The position numbers and the translations under genes are program-made. Of a stretch of 64,000 nucleotides of DNA, positions 26,247-35,318 are shown one piece after another; the first letter of the stretch is position 1, and the number at the start of each line of letters is the position of its first letter. The stretch is from Myxococcales bacterium. GTDB lineage: Bacteria > Myxococcota_A > Polyangia > Polyangiales > Ga0077539. The DNA is taken from NCBI GenBank assembly GCA_016793325.1, contig JAEUKI010000040.1:301579-365578 (forward strand), given 5' to 3'. The notes under the pieces are model-generated. The model had not been told where the DNA came from. It did not search any database and worked only from the letters and a program-made list of their open reading frames with translations.

Positions 26247-26588
26247 CACGGGCTCGATGCTACGCGCACCGTTTGCCGTCCCGCAAGCAACTTCCCCGTG
26301 AAATTCCAGGGATTGTTTGGATGACACAAGCGCGTACGAGCCCACATCGAGGTTCATCTTCTGGGGGCTGTTCGGCACCATCGCCATCGTGTCCCAGAGC
26401 ATCGCAAGGACGAGGCCAAGGTCTGTGGTCCAAACGTGCTGCCACAGGACATTCTGTTAAATTCAATGAATTCAATATGTTACTTTGATTTGCGAGGGAG
26501 GATAGCCTCCCAGTTCAGTCCGTTCTCCCTGGGATAAATTTATCCCACCCCTTGTGTCGGACATGCGCGCTATCTCCCACGGGCAGCC
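26247..26588. promoter_or_regulatory. AT-rich divergent intergenic region
   Basis: This 342-bp gap separates the minus-strand pilus locus from the plus-strand DoxX gene. It includes the only strikingly AT-rich stretch I saw in the window (about 26455-26490), with a direct repeat of ATTCAAT at 26461-26476, a GGGAGG-ATAG-CCTCCC stem at 26496-26511 and a perfect palindrome at 26531-26546. It is the natural place for the promoters of both sides. No gene is evident in it. Confidence 0.5.
26531..26546. promoter_or_regulatory. Perfect 16-bp palindrome, candidate operator
   Basis: GGGATAAATTTATCCC is a perfect inverted repeat, 42 bp upstream of the DoxX start and about 285 bp upstream of the second pilin gene. 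A half-site with flank (CTGGGATAAAT) recurs at 21463-21473 in front of the unknown Tad-locus gene. It could be the site of a dimeric regulator; the regulator is unknown. Confidence 0.4.
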
Positions 26589-27095
26589 ATGTCCGAGTCC
26601 ACGACGAACCAATCCGCTCCCGAGCCCCAACCCTCACCCGAGCAGCGCACGAAGGATCGCGCTGCGGGCGACGAACGAGACGCGCTCGACGCGAAGCTCG
26701 CCGCGATCGGCGCGCTCGTGCTGAGGAGCTCGGTCGCAGCGCTCATGCTCCTGCACGGCATCGGCAAGCTCCAACACGGAACGAGCGGCATCGCGACGAT
26801 GCTCACGCGCAAAGGACTCCCTCCGTCGATCGCGCTCGGCGTGTACATCGGCGAGGTCGTCGCGCCGCTGCTCATGCTCGTCGGCGTGCTCACGCGGCCT
26901 GCGGCGATCGTGTTCGCGTTCAACATGCTCGTCGCGACGTGGCTCGTGCACGCAGGGGACGTCGCGCGTTTGAACACGACCGGCGGATGGAAGATCGAGC
27001 TGCAGATGCTCTACTTCTTCGGCGCGGTCGCGGTCGCGTTGATCGGCGCGGGACGACTGTCGCTCTCGCGCGGACGCGGGCCGTGGTGGCGCTGA
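26589..27095 (+). CDS. DoxX-family membrane protein
   Basis: A 168-residue DoxX-like protein. A Glu/Pro/Ser-rich N-terminal tail (about 45 residues) is followed by four helices. The DoxX motifs are LRSSVAALMLLHGIGKLQHG and GVYIGEVVAPLLMLVGVLTRPAA, then FNMLVATWLVHAGD and a last helix near YFFGAVAVALIGAGR. Relatives act in quinone or redox-linked membrane roles, but the exact role here is unknown. The long hydrophilic N-tail is unusual for the family. Confidence 0.85.
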   Translation: MSESTTNQSAPEPQPSPEQRTKDRAAGDERDALDAKLAAIGALVLRSSVAALMLLHGIGKLQHGTSGIATMLTRKGLPPSIALGVYIGEVVAPLLMLVGVLTRPAAIVFAFNMLVATWLVHAGDVARLNTTGGWKIELQMLYFFGAVAVALIGAGRLSLSRGRGPWWR

Positions 27096-27159
27096 GCCGC
27101 TGCGACGCGCGCAACGAACGCTTCGATTCGCGGGCAAATGTGGGTAGAGTCTGAGCCCG

Positions 27160-28935
27160 ATGTCGACAGAGGCGAACGATGCGGTCGTCGCGCGGGCACA
27201 AGCCTGGCTCCGAGAAGACCCCGACGAGCAGACGCGCGCTGAGCTTCAAGCGATCCTCGAGCGCAACGATCTGCAAGCGCTCGAAGATCGGTTTCTCGCG
27301 AAGCTCGAGTTCGGCACCGCGGGCCTCCGCGGCGTGCTCGGCGCGGGCCCCAACCGCATGAACCGCGCGGTTGTGCTGCGGACCACCGCGGGGCTCTGCA
27401 AGTACTTGCTCGCGCACAGCGCCGACGCGCAGACGCGCGGGATCGTCGTCGGCTACGACGGTCGCAAGATGTCTCGCGAGTTCGCCGAAGACGTCGCGTC
27501 GGTGTGCGCGGGGCTCGGCGTGCGCGCGCACTTGTTCGTCGGCGTCGCGCCGACGCCGCTCGTCGCGTTTGCAGTGACGGCGCTCGGGGCCTCGGCGGGC
27601 GTGATGGTGACCGCGAGCCACAATCCACCCGAGTACAACGGCTACAAGGTCTACTGGGAGAACGGCGCGCAGATCATCCCGCCGCACGACATCGGGATCG
27701 CCGCAGAGATCGACGCCATCGGGCCGCTCACCACCGTCGCGCGGCCCATTCTCAAAGAAGCGCGCGCCAAGGGCCTCGTCGTCGACGTCGCGCCCGAGAT
27801 CGAAGCGCGCTACCTCGACGCGGTCGCCGCGCTGCAGCGCAACCCCGGTGTCGGACGGGACCTCGTGATCGCGTACACGCCCTTGCACGGCGTGGGCTAC
27901 GACCGCGCGAAGGCGGCGCTCGCGCGCTTCGGGTTCGAGTCGGTGCACGTCGTCGAAGCGCAGCGGGAGCCCGATGGGGCTTTTCCCACGGTGAATTTTC
28001 CCAACCCCGAGGAGAAGGGCGCGCTCGACCTCGTGTACGCGCTCGCCGATCGCGTGTCCGCGGACCTCGTGCTCGCCAACGACCCGGACGCCGACCGACT
28101 CGCGGCCGCAGAGAAGCACAACGGCGCGTGGCGCCAGCTCACAGGAAACGAAGTCGGCGCGCTCTTCGCGCACTACCTGCTCGTCGACGCGTCGGACACC
28201 GAGCCGTCCAAGCGAAGCACGCTCACGGCCATCACGACGATCGTCTCGTCGCCGCTGCTCGGCGAGCTCTGCCGCTCGCTCGGCGTTCGCTACGACGAGG
28301 TGCTCACGGGCTTCAAGTGGATCGCCAACCGCGCGCTCGACCTCGCGGCGAGCACGGGCGAGCGCTTCGTGTTCGGCTACGAAGAGGCGCTCGGATACAC
28401 TGTTGGCGAGGTCGTTCGCGACAAAGACGGCGTCGGGTCCGCGGCGGTGTTCGCCGAGCTGACCGCGTTTTATCGCAGCAAACACAAGCGCTCGCTCTTC
28501 GCTCAGCTCGACGAGGTGTACCGACGAACGGGCGTGTTCGTCTCGGGCCAACACAACGTCACGATCAAGGGGCTCGAGGGCGCCTCGAAGATCCGCGCGA
28601 TCATGGACGGCTTTCGCAAGGAGCACCCGAAGGTCATCGGGCCCCTCGAAGTTGAATCCGTGACCGATATTCAAATGGGGCACAAGACCCTCCGTGACGG
28701 CACGACGGTGAAGCTCGCGCTCCCGCCCTCCAACGTGATCGCGTACGCCCTCCAGGGGGGCTCTCGCGTCACGCTTCGCCCCAGCGGAACCGAGCCGAAG
28801 ATCAAGTACTACTTCGACGTCCGCGAGCCCGTTCGGGACAACGAGCCGGTGAGCGCCGCCCGCGAGCGCGCCAGCGCGCAGCTCGAAGCGCTGAAGGCCG
28901 CGTTCGTGGCGCTCGCCGACGCCGTCGCGCCATAG
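27160..28935 (+). CDS. Phosphohexomutase (phosphoglucomutase/phosphomannomutase)
   Basis: A 591-residue alpha-D-phosphohexomutase that moves phosphate between C1 and C6 of a hexose. Seen: FGTAGLRGVLG near the start, the phosphoserine loop TASHNPPEYNGYKVYW, the metal loop NDPDADRL, the sugar loop FGYEEALGYTVG and the phosphate loop RPSGTEPKIKYY. The length and sequence fit the PGM2/PgcA-like subgroup, which includes phosphopentomutase-like enzymes, so the exact sugar is not certain. It stands alone between doxX and panB; no clear ribosome-binding site is visible. Confidence 0.92.
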   Translation: MSTEANDAVVARAQAWLREDPDEQTRAELQAILERNDLQALEDRFLAKLEFGTAGLRGVLGAGPNRMNRAVVLRTTAGLCKYLLAHSADAQTRGIVVGYDGRKMSREFAEDVASVCAGLGVRAHLFVGVAPTPLVAFAVTALGASAGVMVTASHNPPEYNGYKVYWENGAQIIPPHDIGIAAEIDAIGPLTTVARPILKEARAKGLVVDVAPEIEARYLDAVAALQRNPGVGRDLVIAYTPLHGVGYDRAKAALARFGFESVHVVEAQREPDGAFPTVNFPNPEEKGALDLVYALADRVSADLVLANDPDADRLAAAEKHNGAWRQLTGNEVGALFAHYLLVDASDTEPSKRSTLTAITTIVSSPLLGELCRSLGVRYDEVLTGFKWIANRALDLAASTGERFVFGYEEALGYTVGEVVRDKDGVGSAAVFAELTAFYRSKHKRSLFAQLDEVYRRTGVFVSGQHNVTIKGLEGASKIRAIMDGFRKEHPKVIGPLEVESVTDIQMGHKTLRDGTTVKLALPPSNVIAYALQGGSRVTLRPSGTEPKIKYYFDVREPVRDNEPVSAARERASAQLEALKAAFVALADAVAP

Positions 28936-29089
28936 CGCTGCAGCGCGGTCCGCGCGGGGGCGCTTGGTTCTTGTAGAGAGGCGCGGGACGACCTCCCCCC
29001 TTTCGCGCGCGGGCGCTGGTGCTACGATTTGCTCGTGGCGTGGACCCGCAATCGAGCGGGCCGTGACCACGGACTGCGATTCACAGGTC

Positions 29090-30049
29090 ATGACCTCAGA
29101 GAAGATCACCGTGCCCGCGTTGCGGGCGCGGAAGGCGACTCGTGCGCGCGGAGAGCGCATCGCGATGGTCACCGCGTACGATGCGACGTTCGCGCGGATG
29201 ATGGATCAAGCCGGCGTCGACGCGATGCTCGTCGGCGACTCGCTCGGGATGGTGATTCAAGGGCAGGGATCGACGCTGCCCGTCACCCTCGACGAGATCA
29301 TCTATCACTCGCGCGCGGTCGTTCGCGGGACGCGACGGGCGCACGTGATCGGCGACATGCCGTTCTTGAGCTACCAGTGCGCGCTCGACGCCGCGCTGCA
29401 ATCGGCGGGAAGGCTCGTGAAAGAGGGCGGCGTCGAGTCGGTGAAGCTCGAGGGCGGACGCGAGATCGCCGAGACGATCTACCGCATGGTTCGCATGGGG
29501 ATCCCCGTCGTGGGGCACGTGGGGCTCATGCCTCAACGCGTGCACGCGATGGGCGGATTCAAAGTGCAGGGGCGCAACGGAGACGACGCCGAGTCGATCC
29601 TCGAGGACGCGATCGCCGTGTCGCAAGCGGGGGCGTTCATGGTGGTGGTCGAGGGCGTTCCTGCGGAGCTCGGCGCGAGGATCACGCGGTCGATCGACGT
29701 CCCCACGATCGGGATCGGCGCGGGCGTCGACTGCGACGGGCAAGTGCTCGTGTCGTACGACTTGCTTGGCCTCAACGACACGATGAAGCCCAAGTTCGTC
29801 AAGCGCTACGAAGAGCTCTTCGCGCGCGGCGTCGAGGCCACCAAGGCGTACGTGAGCGAGGTGCGGAGCGCTGCGTTTCCTGCGGTCGAACACACGTTCG
29901 GGCTGCAGAAGGCGAGCGCGGCCAACGCCAACGCGAACACAACGACGGCGGCGAACAACACAGCCCCGAGCGCGCCCGCGCTGCCGAGCGCAGAGGCCGA
30001 CGCGTCCATTCCCGTGACCGAAGCGCACGCGTATGGACCGACGCACTGA
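29090..30049 (+). CDS. panB: Ketopantoate hydroxymethyltransferase PanB
   Basis: A 319-residue enzyme for the first step of pantothenate synthesis: alpha-ketoisovalerate plus methylene-THF to ketopantoate. Conserved parts: [47 protein letters not shown] and [16 protein letters not shown]. The last 50 or so residues are a low-complexity Ala/Asn/Thr/Ser tail not usual in PanB. ATG at 29090 was chosen because the family motif starts soon after it. It overlaps panC by 17 bp. Confidence 0.95.
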   Translation: MTSEKITVPALRARKATRARGERIAMVTAYDATFARMMDQAGVDAMLVGDSLGMVIQGQGSTLPVTLDEIIYHSRAVVRGTRRAHVIGDMPFLSYQCALDAALQSAGRLVKEGGVESVKLEGGREIAETIYRMVRMGIPVVGHVGLMPQRVHAMGGFKVQGRNGDDAESILEDAIAVSQAGAFMVVVEGVPAELGARITRSIDVPTIGIGAGVDCDGQVLVSYDLLGLNDTMKPKFVKRYEELFARGVEATKAYVSEVRSAAFPAVEHTFGLQKASAANANANTTTAANNTAPSAPALPSAEADASIPVTEAHAYGPTH

Positions 30050-30914
30050 GCCAGAGGTCGTCCGCGAACCGGCGGCGTTTCAACGCGCGATGGACGAGGC
30101 GCGCGCGCGAGGACGCAGGGTCGGGTTCGTTCCGACGATGGGCGCGCTGCACGAGGGACACCTGACGCTCGCGCGTGAAGCGCGCGCGCGCGTGGGGGAC
30201 CACGGTCTCGTCGCGGTCTCGATCTTCGTCAACCCGACGCAGTTCGGCCCCAACGAAGACTTCAGCAAATACCCTCGCGAGCTCGAGCGCGACGTCGCGC
30301 GCTGCGCGACCGCGGGCGTCGACGTGGTGTTCGCTCCAGACGCCGCGTCGATGTACCCCGCAGGAGAGCGCACGCGCGTGACCGTGCGCGCGCTCAGCGA
30401 GCCTCTGTGCGGGCCGTTTCGGCCGGGCCACTTCGAGGGCGTCGCGACGATCGTGACCAAGCTCTTCGCGCTCGCGGGTCGATCGGTCGCGGTGTTCGGT
30501 CGCAAGGACTACCAACAGTGGCGCATCTTGAGTCGGCTCGCCGAAGACTTGATGCTCCCGGTCGAAGTGGTGGGCGTACGCACGGTGCGCGAGAAGGACG
30601 GGCTCGCGATGTCTTCGCGCAATCGCTACCTGTCCGACGAAGATCGCCAGCGGGCGAGCGCGATCCCGAAGGCCCTCGGCGACGCGGCGCGCGCGTGGGA
30701 GCGAGGCGAGCGCGACGCGAGCGCGCTGCGCGAGGGCGCCGAGGCGAAGCTCCGCGCGGTGGCAGACTCGATCGACTACGTCGATGTGCGCGACCCGTCG
30801 TCGCTCGAGCCGTACGCTGGCGGTGACCGCGCGCTCCTCGCGGTCGCGCTCCGCGTGGGAAACACCCGCCTCATCGACAACGTCGTGCTCGGCGAAGAAC
30901 CTGCGCCTGCGTGA
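30033..30914 (+). CDS. panC: Pantoate-beta-alanine ligase PanC
   Basis: A 293-residue ligase that joins pantoate and beta-alanine with ATP to give pantothenate. Motifs: [11 protein letters not shown] (HIGH-type), [31 protein letters not shown] and MSSRNRYLS. It shares 17 bp with the end of panB in a different frame, so the two are a coupled unit; panD is not seen next to them. Confidence 0.96.
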   Translation: MDRRTEPEVVREPAAFQRAMDEARARGRRVGFVPTMGALHEGHLTLAREARARVGDHGLVAVSIFVNPTQFGPNEDFSKYPRELERDVARCATAGVDVVFAPDAASMYPAGERTRVTVRALSEPLCGPFRPGHFEGVATIVTKLFALAGRSVAVFGRKDYQQWRILSRLAEDLMLPVEVVGVRTVREKDGLAMSSRNRYLSDEDRQRASAIPKALGDAARAWERGERDASALREGAEAKLRAVADSIDYVDVRDPSSLEPYAGGDRALLAVALRVGNTRLIDNVVLGEEPAPA

Positions 30915-30971
30915 TCATCGCGGTATAGCGATTGAAAGCGGGGGGCTTCGGGATACATCCTCGCAGCCGAG

Positions 30972-32411
30972 ATGGTTGCGACGTTTTCGCCCGAAGAGGC
31001 ACAGCAGTTCGCCGAGCGCGTGTGGGAAGACGAGATCCTCCCCACGCTCACGGAGTACATTCGCATTCCGAACAAGTCGCCGTTGTTCGACAAGGAGTGG
31101 GCGAGCGCGGGGCACATGGAGCGCGCGGTCGAGCTCGTTGAAAAGTGGTGTAGAAATCAAGCGACGCGGATCCCAGGGCTCACGGTCGAGGTCGTGCGGC
31201 TGAAGCACCCGGACGGATCGCCCCGCACGCCGGTGCTCTTCATGGAGTGCCCGGGGGACACGGACGAGACCGTGCTCTTGTACGGGCACCTCGACAAGCA
31301 GCCGGAGATGGTGGGCTGGCGCGAGGGCCTGGGGCCGTGGGTGCCTGTGCGCGAGGGCGACAAGCTGTACGGGCGCGGCGGAGCGGACGACGGGTACGCG
31401 GCGTTCGCGTCGCTCGCGGCGCTGCGGTTTCTCGCGGAGCAAGCGCAGAAGCGCGCGCGATGCGTCGTGCTCATCGAGTGCTGCGAAGAGAGCGGGAGCT
31501 TCGATTTGCCCGCGTACATCGAGCACCTCGCGCCGAGGATCGGGACGCCGTCGCTTGTCGTGTGCCTGGATTCGGGCTGCGCGAACTACGACCAGCTGTG
31601 GATGACGACGTCGCTGCGCGGGCTCGTCGCGGGAGATCTCACGGTCAAGATCCTGCGCGAGGGCGTGCACTCGGGGGACGCGAGCGGGATCGTTCCCTCG
31701 AGCTTCAGGATCGTGCGGATGTTGTTGAGCCGCATCGAAGATCAGGACACGGGGTGGATGACCGTGGACGAGCTGCACACGGAGATCCCCGAGGGGCGCG
31801 TGCAGCAAGCGAAGTCGACGGCGAGGGCGCTCGGGTTCGAAGTGTTCTCGAAGTTTCCCTTCGTCGGGGGAGCGATGCCGGCGCCGACGGAGGTGCACGA
31901 GATGATCCTCGCGCGCACGTGGCGGCCGACGCTCTCGGTGACGGGCGTGGACGGGATTCCGCCGACGAGCAACGCGGGCAACGTGCTCAGGCCGCACACG
32001 ACGGTGAAGCTGTCGATTCGCATTCCGCCGCGCGTGGATCCTGACGTGGCCGCGGACGCGCTCAAGCAAGCGCTCGAGGCAGACCCGCCGTACGGCGCGG
32101 TCGTGACGTTCGACCCCGAGAAGGCCTCGCCGGGCTGGGACGCCCCTCCCCTCGCGGGGTGGCTCGGAGCCTCGCTCGATCGCGCGTCGACGACGTACTT
32201 CGGTCGCGCTGCGATGGCGATGGGCGAAGGCGGAACGATCCCCTTCATGGGCATGCTCGGCGAGAAGTTTCCCGACGCGCAGTTCTTGATTACAGGGGTC
32301 CTCGGGCCGGGCTCCAACGCGCACGGGCCCAATGAGTTTCTGCACATTCCGACGGCGAAGAAGCTCACGTGTTGCGTCGCGCAGATCCTCGCTGAGCACG
32401 CCACCCGATAG
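30972..32411 (+). CDS. M20-family metallopeptidase
   Basis: A 479-residue di-zinc M20 peptidase or dipeptidase. Metal ligands are visible in order: YGHLDKQPE (His), GRGGADDGYA (Asp), ECCEESGSF (Glu pair), VCLDSGC (Asp) and AHGPNEFLHIP (His). The lid (dimerisation) domain lies around residues 210-350. The absence of a signal peptide fits a cytosolic dipeptidase. Substrate is unknown. It follows panC by 57 bp. Confidence 0.92.
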   Translation: MVATFSPEEAQQFAERVWEDEILPTLTEYIRIPNKSPLFDKEWASAGHMERAVELVEKWCRNQATRIPGLTVEVVRLKHPDGSPRTPVLFMECPGDTDETVLLYGHLDKQPEMVGWREGLGPWVPVREGDKLYGRGGADDGYAAFASLAALRFLAEQAQKRARCVVLIECCEESGSFDLPAYIEHLAPRIGTPSLVVCLDSGCANYDQLWMTTSLRGLVAGDLTVKILREGVHSGDASGIVPSSFRIVRMLLSRIEDQDTGWMTVDELHTEIPEGRVQQAKSTARALGFEVFSKFPFVGGAMPAPTEVHEMILARTWRPTLSVTGVDGIPPTSNAGNVLRPHTTVKLSIRIPPRVDPDVAADALKQALEADPPYGAVVTFDPEKASPGWDAPPLAGWLGASLDRASTTYFGRAAMAMGEGGTIPFMGMLGEKFPDAQFLITGVLGPGSNAHGPNEFLHIPTAKKLTCCVAQILAEHATR

Positions 32412-32435
32412 CGTCGCTCGTGTACGATCGCGCGC

Positions 32436-33683
32436 GTGGACGAGAGTCAGTCACCGCTCGTGACGAGCGACGTCGCGGTCGTGCGCCGCTCGCGTATGCG
32501 CCTCGTCAACGCGATGTATGGACTCGCGGCGCTCACCCTCGTGCTGTCTTGTCCTGTGGCGACCATCGTTGGCGGGTCGCTGCAGGGGCACGTTCCTTCG
32601 CAGCTCGGGATGTTGATCGCGTTCTCGACGTTTCTCGTCCCGGCGCTGCTCTGGTCGCTCGGCCTTCGAGAGAGCGCGGGTCGCATCGTCGCGGGCGGCG
32701 CGAAGGTCGAACGAGACGGATCGCTCGTGGTGGGCGACGAGACACCCAAGAGAATCGAGCGAGAGCGCATCGCCGAGGGCTACTCGATGGCTGACTCAGC
32801 GGGCGTGGTCGTCGAGACGCGCGCGGGCGTGCGCTATCAGATCGCGCTGCCCGACGGACAGAGCGTGAAGTGGCTCGAGGCGCTCGGGCTCGACGCGGGA
32901 CGTCGTCTGTTTCGCGGGAGATTTCACAGGATCTTCAACCAGATCATGTTCTGGATGCTCGGCGCGCCGACGCTCGTGGGGTTCGCGCTCTGGGCTGGGT
33001 TGGCCGCCGCTGGCGACAACACGCGAGCGATTGTTCCGTCGGTGGTCGCTTCGATCGTCGCGGGCCTCGCGGCGTCGTTGTTCGCGAGCTTGCGTTGGAT
33101 GGGCTCCGAAGTGGTCGTCGGAGCCGATGGACTTACAGTGCGCGACGGGCTCTTCAAGAAGTTCATCGCGTACTCGAGCATCGCTCACGTGAGCCTCGTC
33201 GGCGGAGAGCTCGAGTTTACGCTCACAGACCGAAGCACCACGAAGTGTTGGGTCGACGGAGACGTCGGAGCAAACGCCGCGACGTTGATGCAACGCATCG
33301 ACGAGGCGCGCGCGACCTTCGCGCGAGGCGGCGGCAGAAGCGCCGCAGCGCAGCTCACACGCGACGGACGATCGATCGCGGATTGGCAGGCGGCGCTCGC
33401 TCGGCTGCTCGATCGCAAGGGCGGATATCGTGAAGTCGGGCTCGACCCAGAGACGCTCGTGCGTGTCCTGTCGGACGCGAGCGCGCCGGTGGAGCATCGC
33501 GTCGCTGCGGCCCTCGCGCTCGGGAGCGACCCGCGACACCGAGAGCAAGTGCGTGTCGTGACAGCGGCGCTCGCGGACGAGCGTGTGCGCGTCGCGCTCG
33601 AGTCTGCTGCAGAGGGAAGGCTCGACGACGACCAGTACGATCGCGCGGTCGAGAGCGCCAGAGTGCGCGTCGACGCCCGGTAG
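32436..33683 (+). CDS. Unknown membrane protein with PH-like part
   Basis: A 415-residue protein with two pairs of membrane helices (about residues 25-75 and 165-220). The soluble segments in between and after, for example GSEVVVGADGLTVRDGLFKKFIAYSSIAHVSLV, have the strand pattern seen in bacterial PH-like membrane proteins. The C-terminus (from about 290) is helical and charged and might be HEAT-like (AAALALGSDPRHREQVRVVTAAL). No catalytic motif seen. The start is GTG at 32436, with no clear ribosome-binding site. Confidence 0.7.
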   Translation: MDESQSPLVTSDVAVVRRSRMRLVNAMYGLAALTLVLSCPVATIVGGSLQGHVPSQLGMLIAFSTFLVPALLWSLGLRESAGRIVAGGAKVERDGSLVVGDETPKRIERERIAEGYSMADSAGVVVETRAGVRYQIALPDGQSVKWLEALGLDAGRRLFRGRFHRIFNQIMFWMLGAPTLVGFALWAGLAAAGDNTRAIVPSVVASIVAGLAASLFASLRWMGSEVVVGADGLTVRDGLFKKFIAYSSIAHVSLVGGELEFTLTDRSTTKCWVDGDVGANAATLMQRIDEARATFARGGGRSAAAQLTRDGRSIADWQAALARLLDRKGGYREVGLDPETLVRVLSDASAPVEHRVAAALALGSDPRHREQVRVVTAALADERVRVALESAAEGRLDDDQYDRAVESARVRVDAR

Positions 33684-33776
33684 TCGCGGCGAGCGACGCG
33701 AGTGACGGTGATTCCAGGCTGGAGATCGAGAGAGTTCAGTTAGACTCCGAGTCGGTCTCCGCTGGAGGGCGCGTCT

Positions 33777-35243
33777 ATGGCAACGCTCGATCTCGAGAAC
33801 AACACGATTGTGTTGCGTATCGTCTACGACGGCCCTGCGGCCGCGGGAAAGACGACGAGCGTCCGATCCCTCGGCGTCTCGTTAGGTCGCGACGTCGTGA
33901 CGCCGCGAGAGGCCGGCGAGAGGACGCTGTACTTCGACTGGATGGACTACACTGGCGGGCGCTTCGAGGGGATGGCGCTGCGGTGTCAGGTCGTGAGCGT
34001 CCCGGGGCAGCAGCTCTTGTCGCGACGGCGCAACGCGATCCTGCGAACGGCGGACGTCGTCGTGTACGTGACGCACGTGACCGAAGAGAACCTCAGCGAC
34101 ACGCTGGATACGCTCACCGCGGTCCGCGCGATCGCGTCGTCCGAAGAGCCCGTTCCTGCGGCGGTCGTACTTCAAGCGAACAAGCAGGACCTCGGGACGA
34201 GCCCCGGTCGCGACGCGCTGCGCACCGCGTGCGAGCGCGCGGGCTTGTCGCTCGGCATCGTCGAGTCGATCGCGACGCGAGGCAGCGGCGTGCGAGAGGC
34301 GTTCGTCCTCGCCGTGCGATTCGCGCTCGATCGCGTCAAGGAGCTGCGCGCGCGGGGCGCGCTGCGCGAGGGTCCGGCGGCGGTCGACGCGGCCGACGCG
34401 CTGTTGCAGTGGGTCGAGCGCGAGGACATCGCCGACCAGGCCCCCGCGGCGCCGGTGATCACCGCGCCAGAGCTCTCCAAGGTGTTCGAGAGCGCTGAGC
34501 CGATCGACGCGACGCAACAGATGCTCCGCGAGGGCGAGACGACGAGGGTCCCGGACGACAGCGTCCCGACGGGGATGGTGTGGCCGCCGATCGACGGCCG
34601 CGCGTGGATCGCGGACGCGACGCGCATGGGCACCGAGGCGCTCGCGCGCAACGAGGGAGGCTGGCTCCTCGACACGCCGCACGGGTGGAGGCTGCAGTCG
34701 CCGATCGCCGCGCGGTTCGCGACGAGCCACGAGGCGCGGGCCGCGTTGGTTTCATGGGCGCGTTTTCATACGCAGCACGCGGCGCTCTTGTCTCGACCGC
34801 GCGCGCTCGCGGTGGTGGACGACGGCCGCGGCGCGTTTCGATTGTGGCAGCTCTTTCGGCGGGAGCCGTCGCTGCGGGAGCACATGGCTGAGCAGCTCGA
34901 CCAACACGACCCGGCGGCGGTCGCGAAGGTTGTCCTCGAAGCGGCGCGGCTGCTCGTCGAAGCAGACACGGCGGTGCGCGCGACGCGCTCGCCGGTGCGC
35001 GTGACGATCGACAACGTCGGGCAAGAAGACGGGCTCGCGCGGTTCGTCGGGCTCTTTCCGTCGAGCCCCGACGAGCTCGGCGACGACCCGCTGCGGGTGC
35101 TCGAGGGTTTTCGTGGATTTTTTCGGGACTTTCGCGTGGATCGCGAAGAGCTCTTCATCGCGATGTACCGCCTCGCGCAGCGACGCGGAGACGAGGCAGC
35201 GTTGACCATCGTTCGAAGGCTCGAGGCGCTCGCGCGGCGTTGA
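33777..35243 (+). CDS. MglA-like GTPase with long C-terminal extension
   Basis: A 488-residue protein. Residues about 8-195 form a small GTPase: P-loop YDGPAAAGKTTSVRSLG, VSVPGQQLLSRRRNAILRTADVVVYV (PGQ in the DxxG place), LQANKQDL (NKxD) and SIATRGSGV (G5). This is the MglA/gliding-GTPase style rather than Ras proper. The remaining 290 residues, an Asp/Glu/Pro linker then a domain with WPPIDGRAWIADATRMG and FRLWQLFRREPSLREHM, are not recognised. No roadblock-domain (MglB-like) partner is next to it. GGAG lies about 10 bases before the ATG. MglA regulates polarity and motility in myxobacteria; the role of this protein is unknown. Confidence 0.85.
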   Translation: MATLDLENNTIVLRIVYDGPAAAGKTTSVRSLGVSLGRDVVTPREAGERTLYFDWMDYTGGRFEGMALRCQVVSVPGQQLLSRRRNAILRTADVVVYVTHVTEENLSDTLDTLTAVRAIASSEEPVPAAVVLQANKQDLGTSPGRDALRTACERAGLSLGIVESIATRGSGVREAFVLAVRFALDRVKELRARGALREGPAAVDAADALLQWVEREDIADQAPAAPVITAPELSKVFESAEPIDATQQMLREGETTRVPDDSVPTGMVWPPIDGRAWIADATRMGTEALARNEGGWLLDTPHGWRLQSPIAARFATSHEARAALVSWARFHTQHAALLSRPRALAVVDDGRGAFRLWQLFRREPSLREHMAEQLDQHDPAAVAKVVLEAARLLVEADTAVRATRSPVRVTIDNVGQEDGLARFVGLFPSSPDELGDDPLRVLEGFRGFFRDFRVDREELFIAMYRLAQRRGDEAALTIVRRLEALARR

Positions 35244-35318
35244 TGGAGCAATTGTAGAGCGCGGCGCAGAACGAGCGTCGACGGCGCTTGCGGTGACGCG
35301 TGGCGGGGAGTTAGGCCA

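Noticed and set aside
26429..26446. Possible sigma-54 promoter TGGCAGCACGTTTGGA pointing to the pilin genes
   Set aside because: The -24 GG is present, but the -12 GC is replaced by GG, so it does not fit the essential pattern.
28964..29089. Upstream start for panB at 28964
   Set aside because: The extra 42 residues have no similarity to PanB and include non-coding-like sequence.
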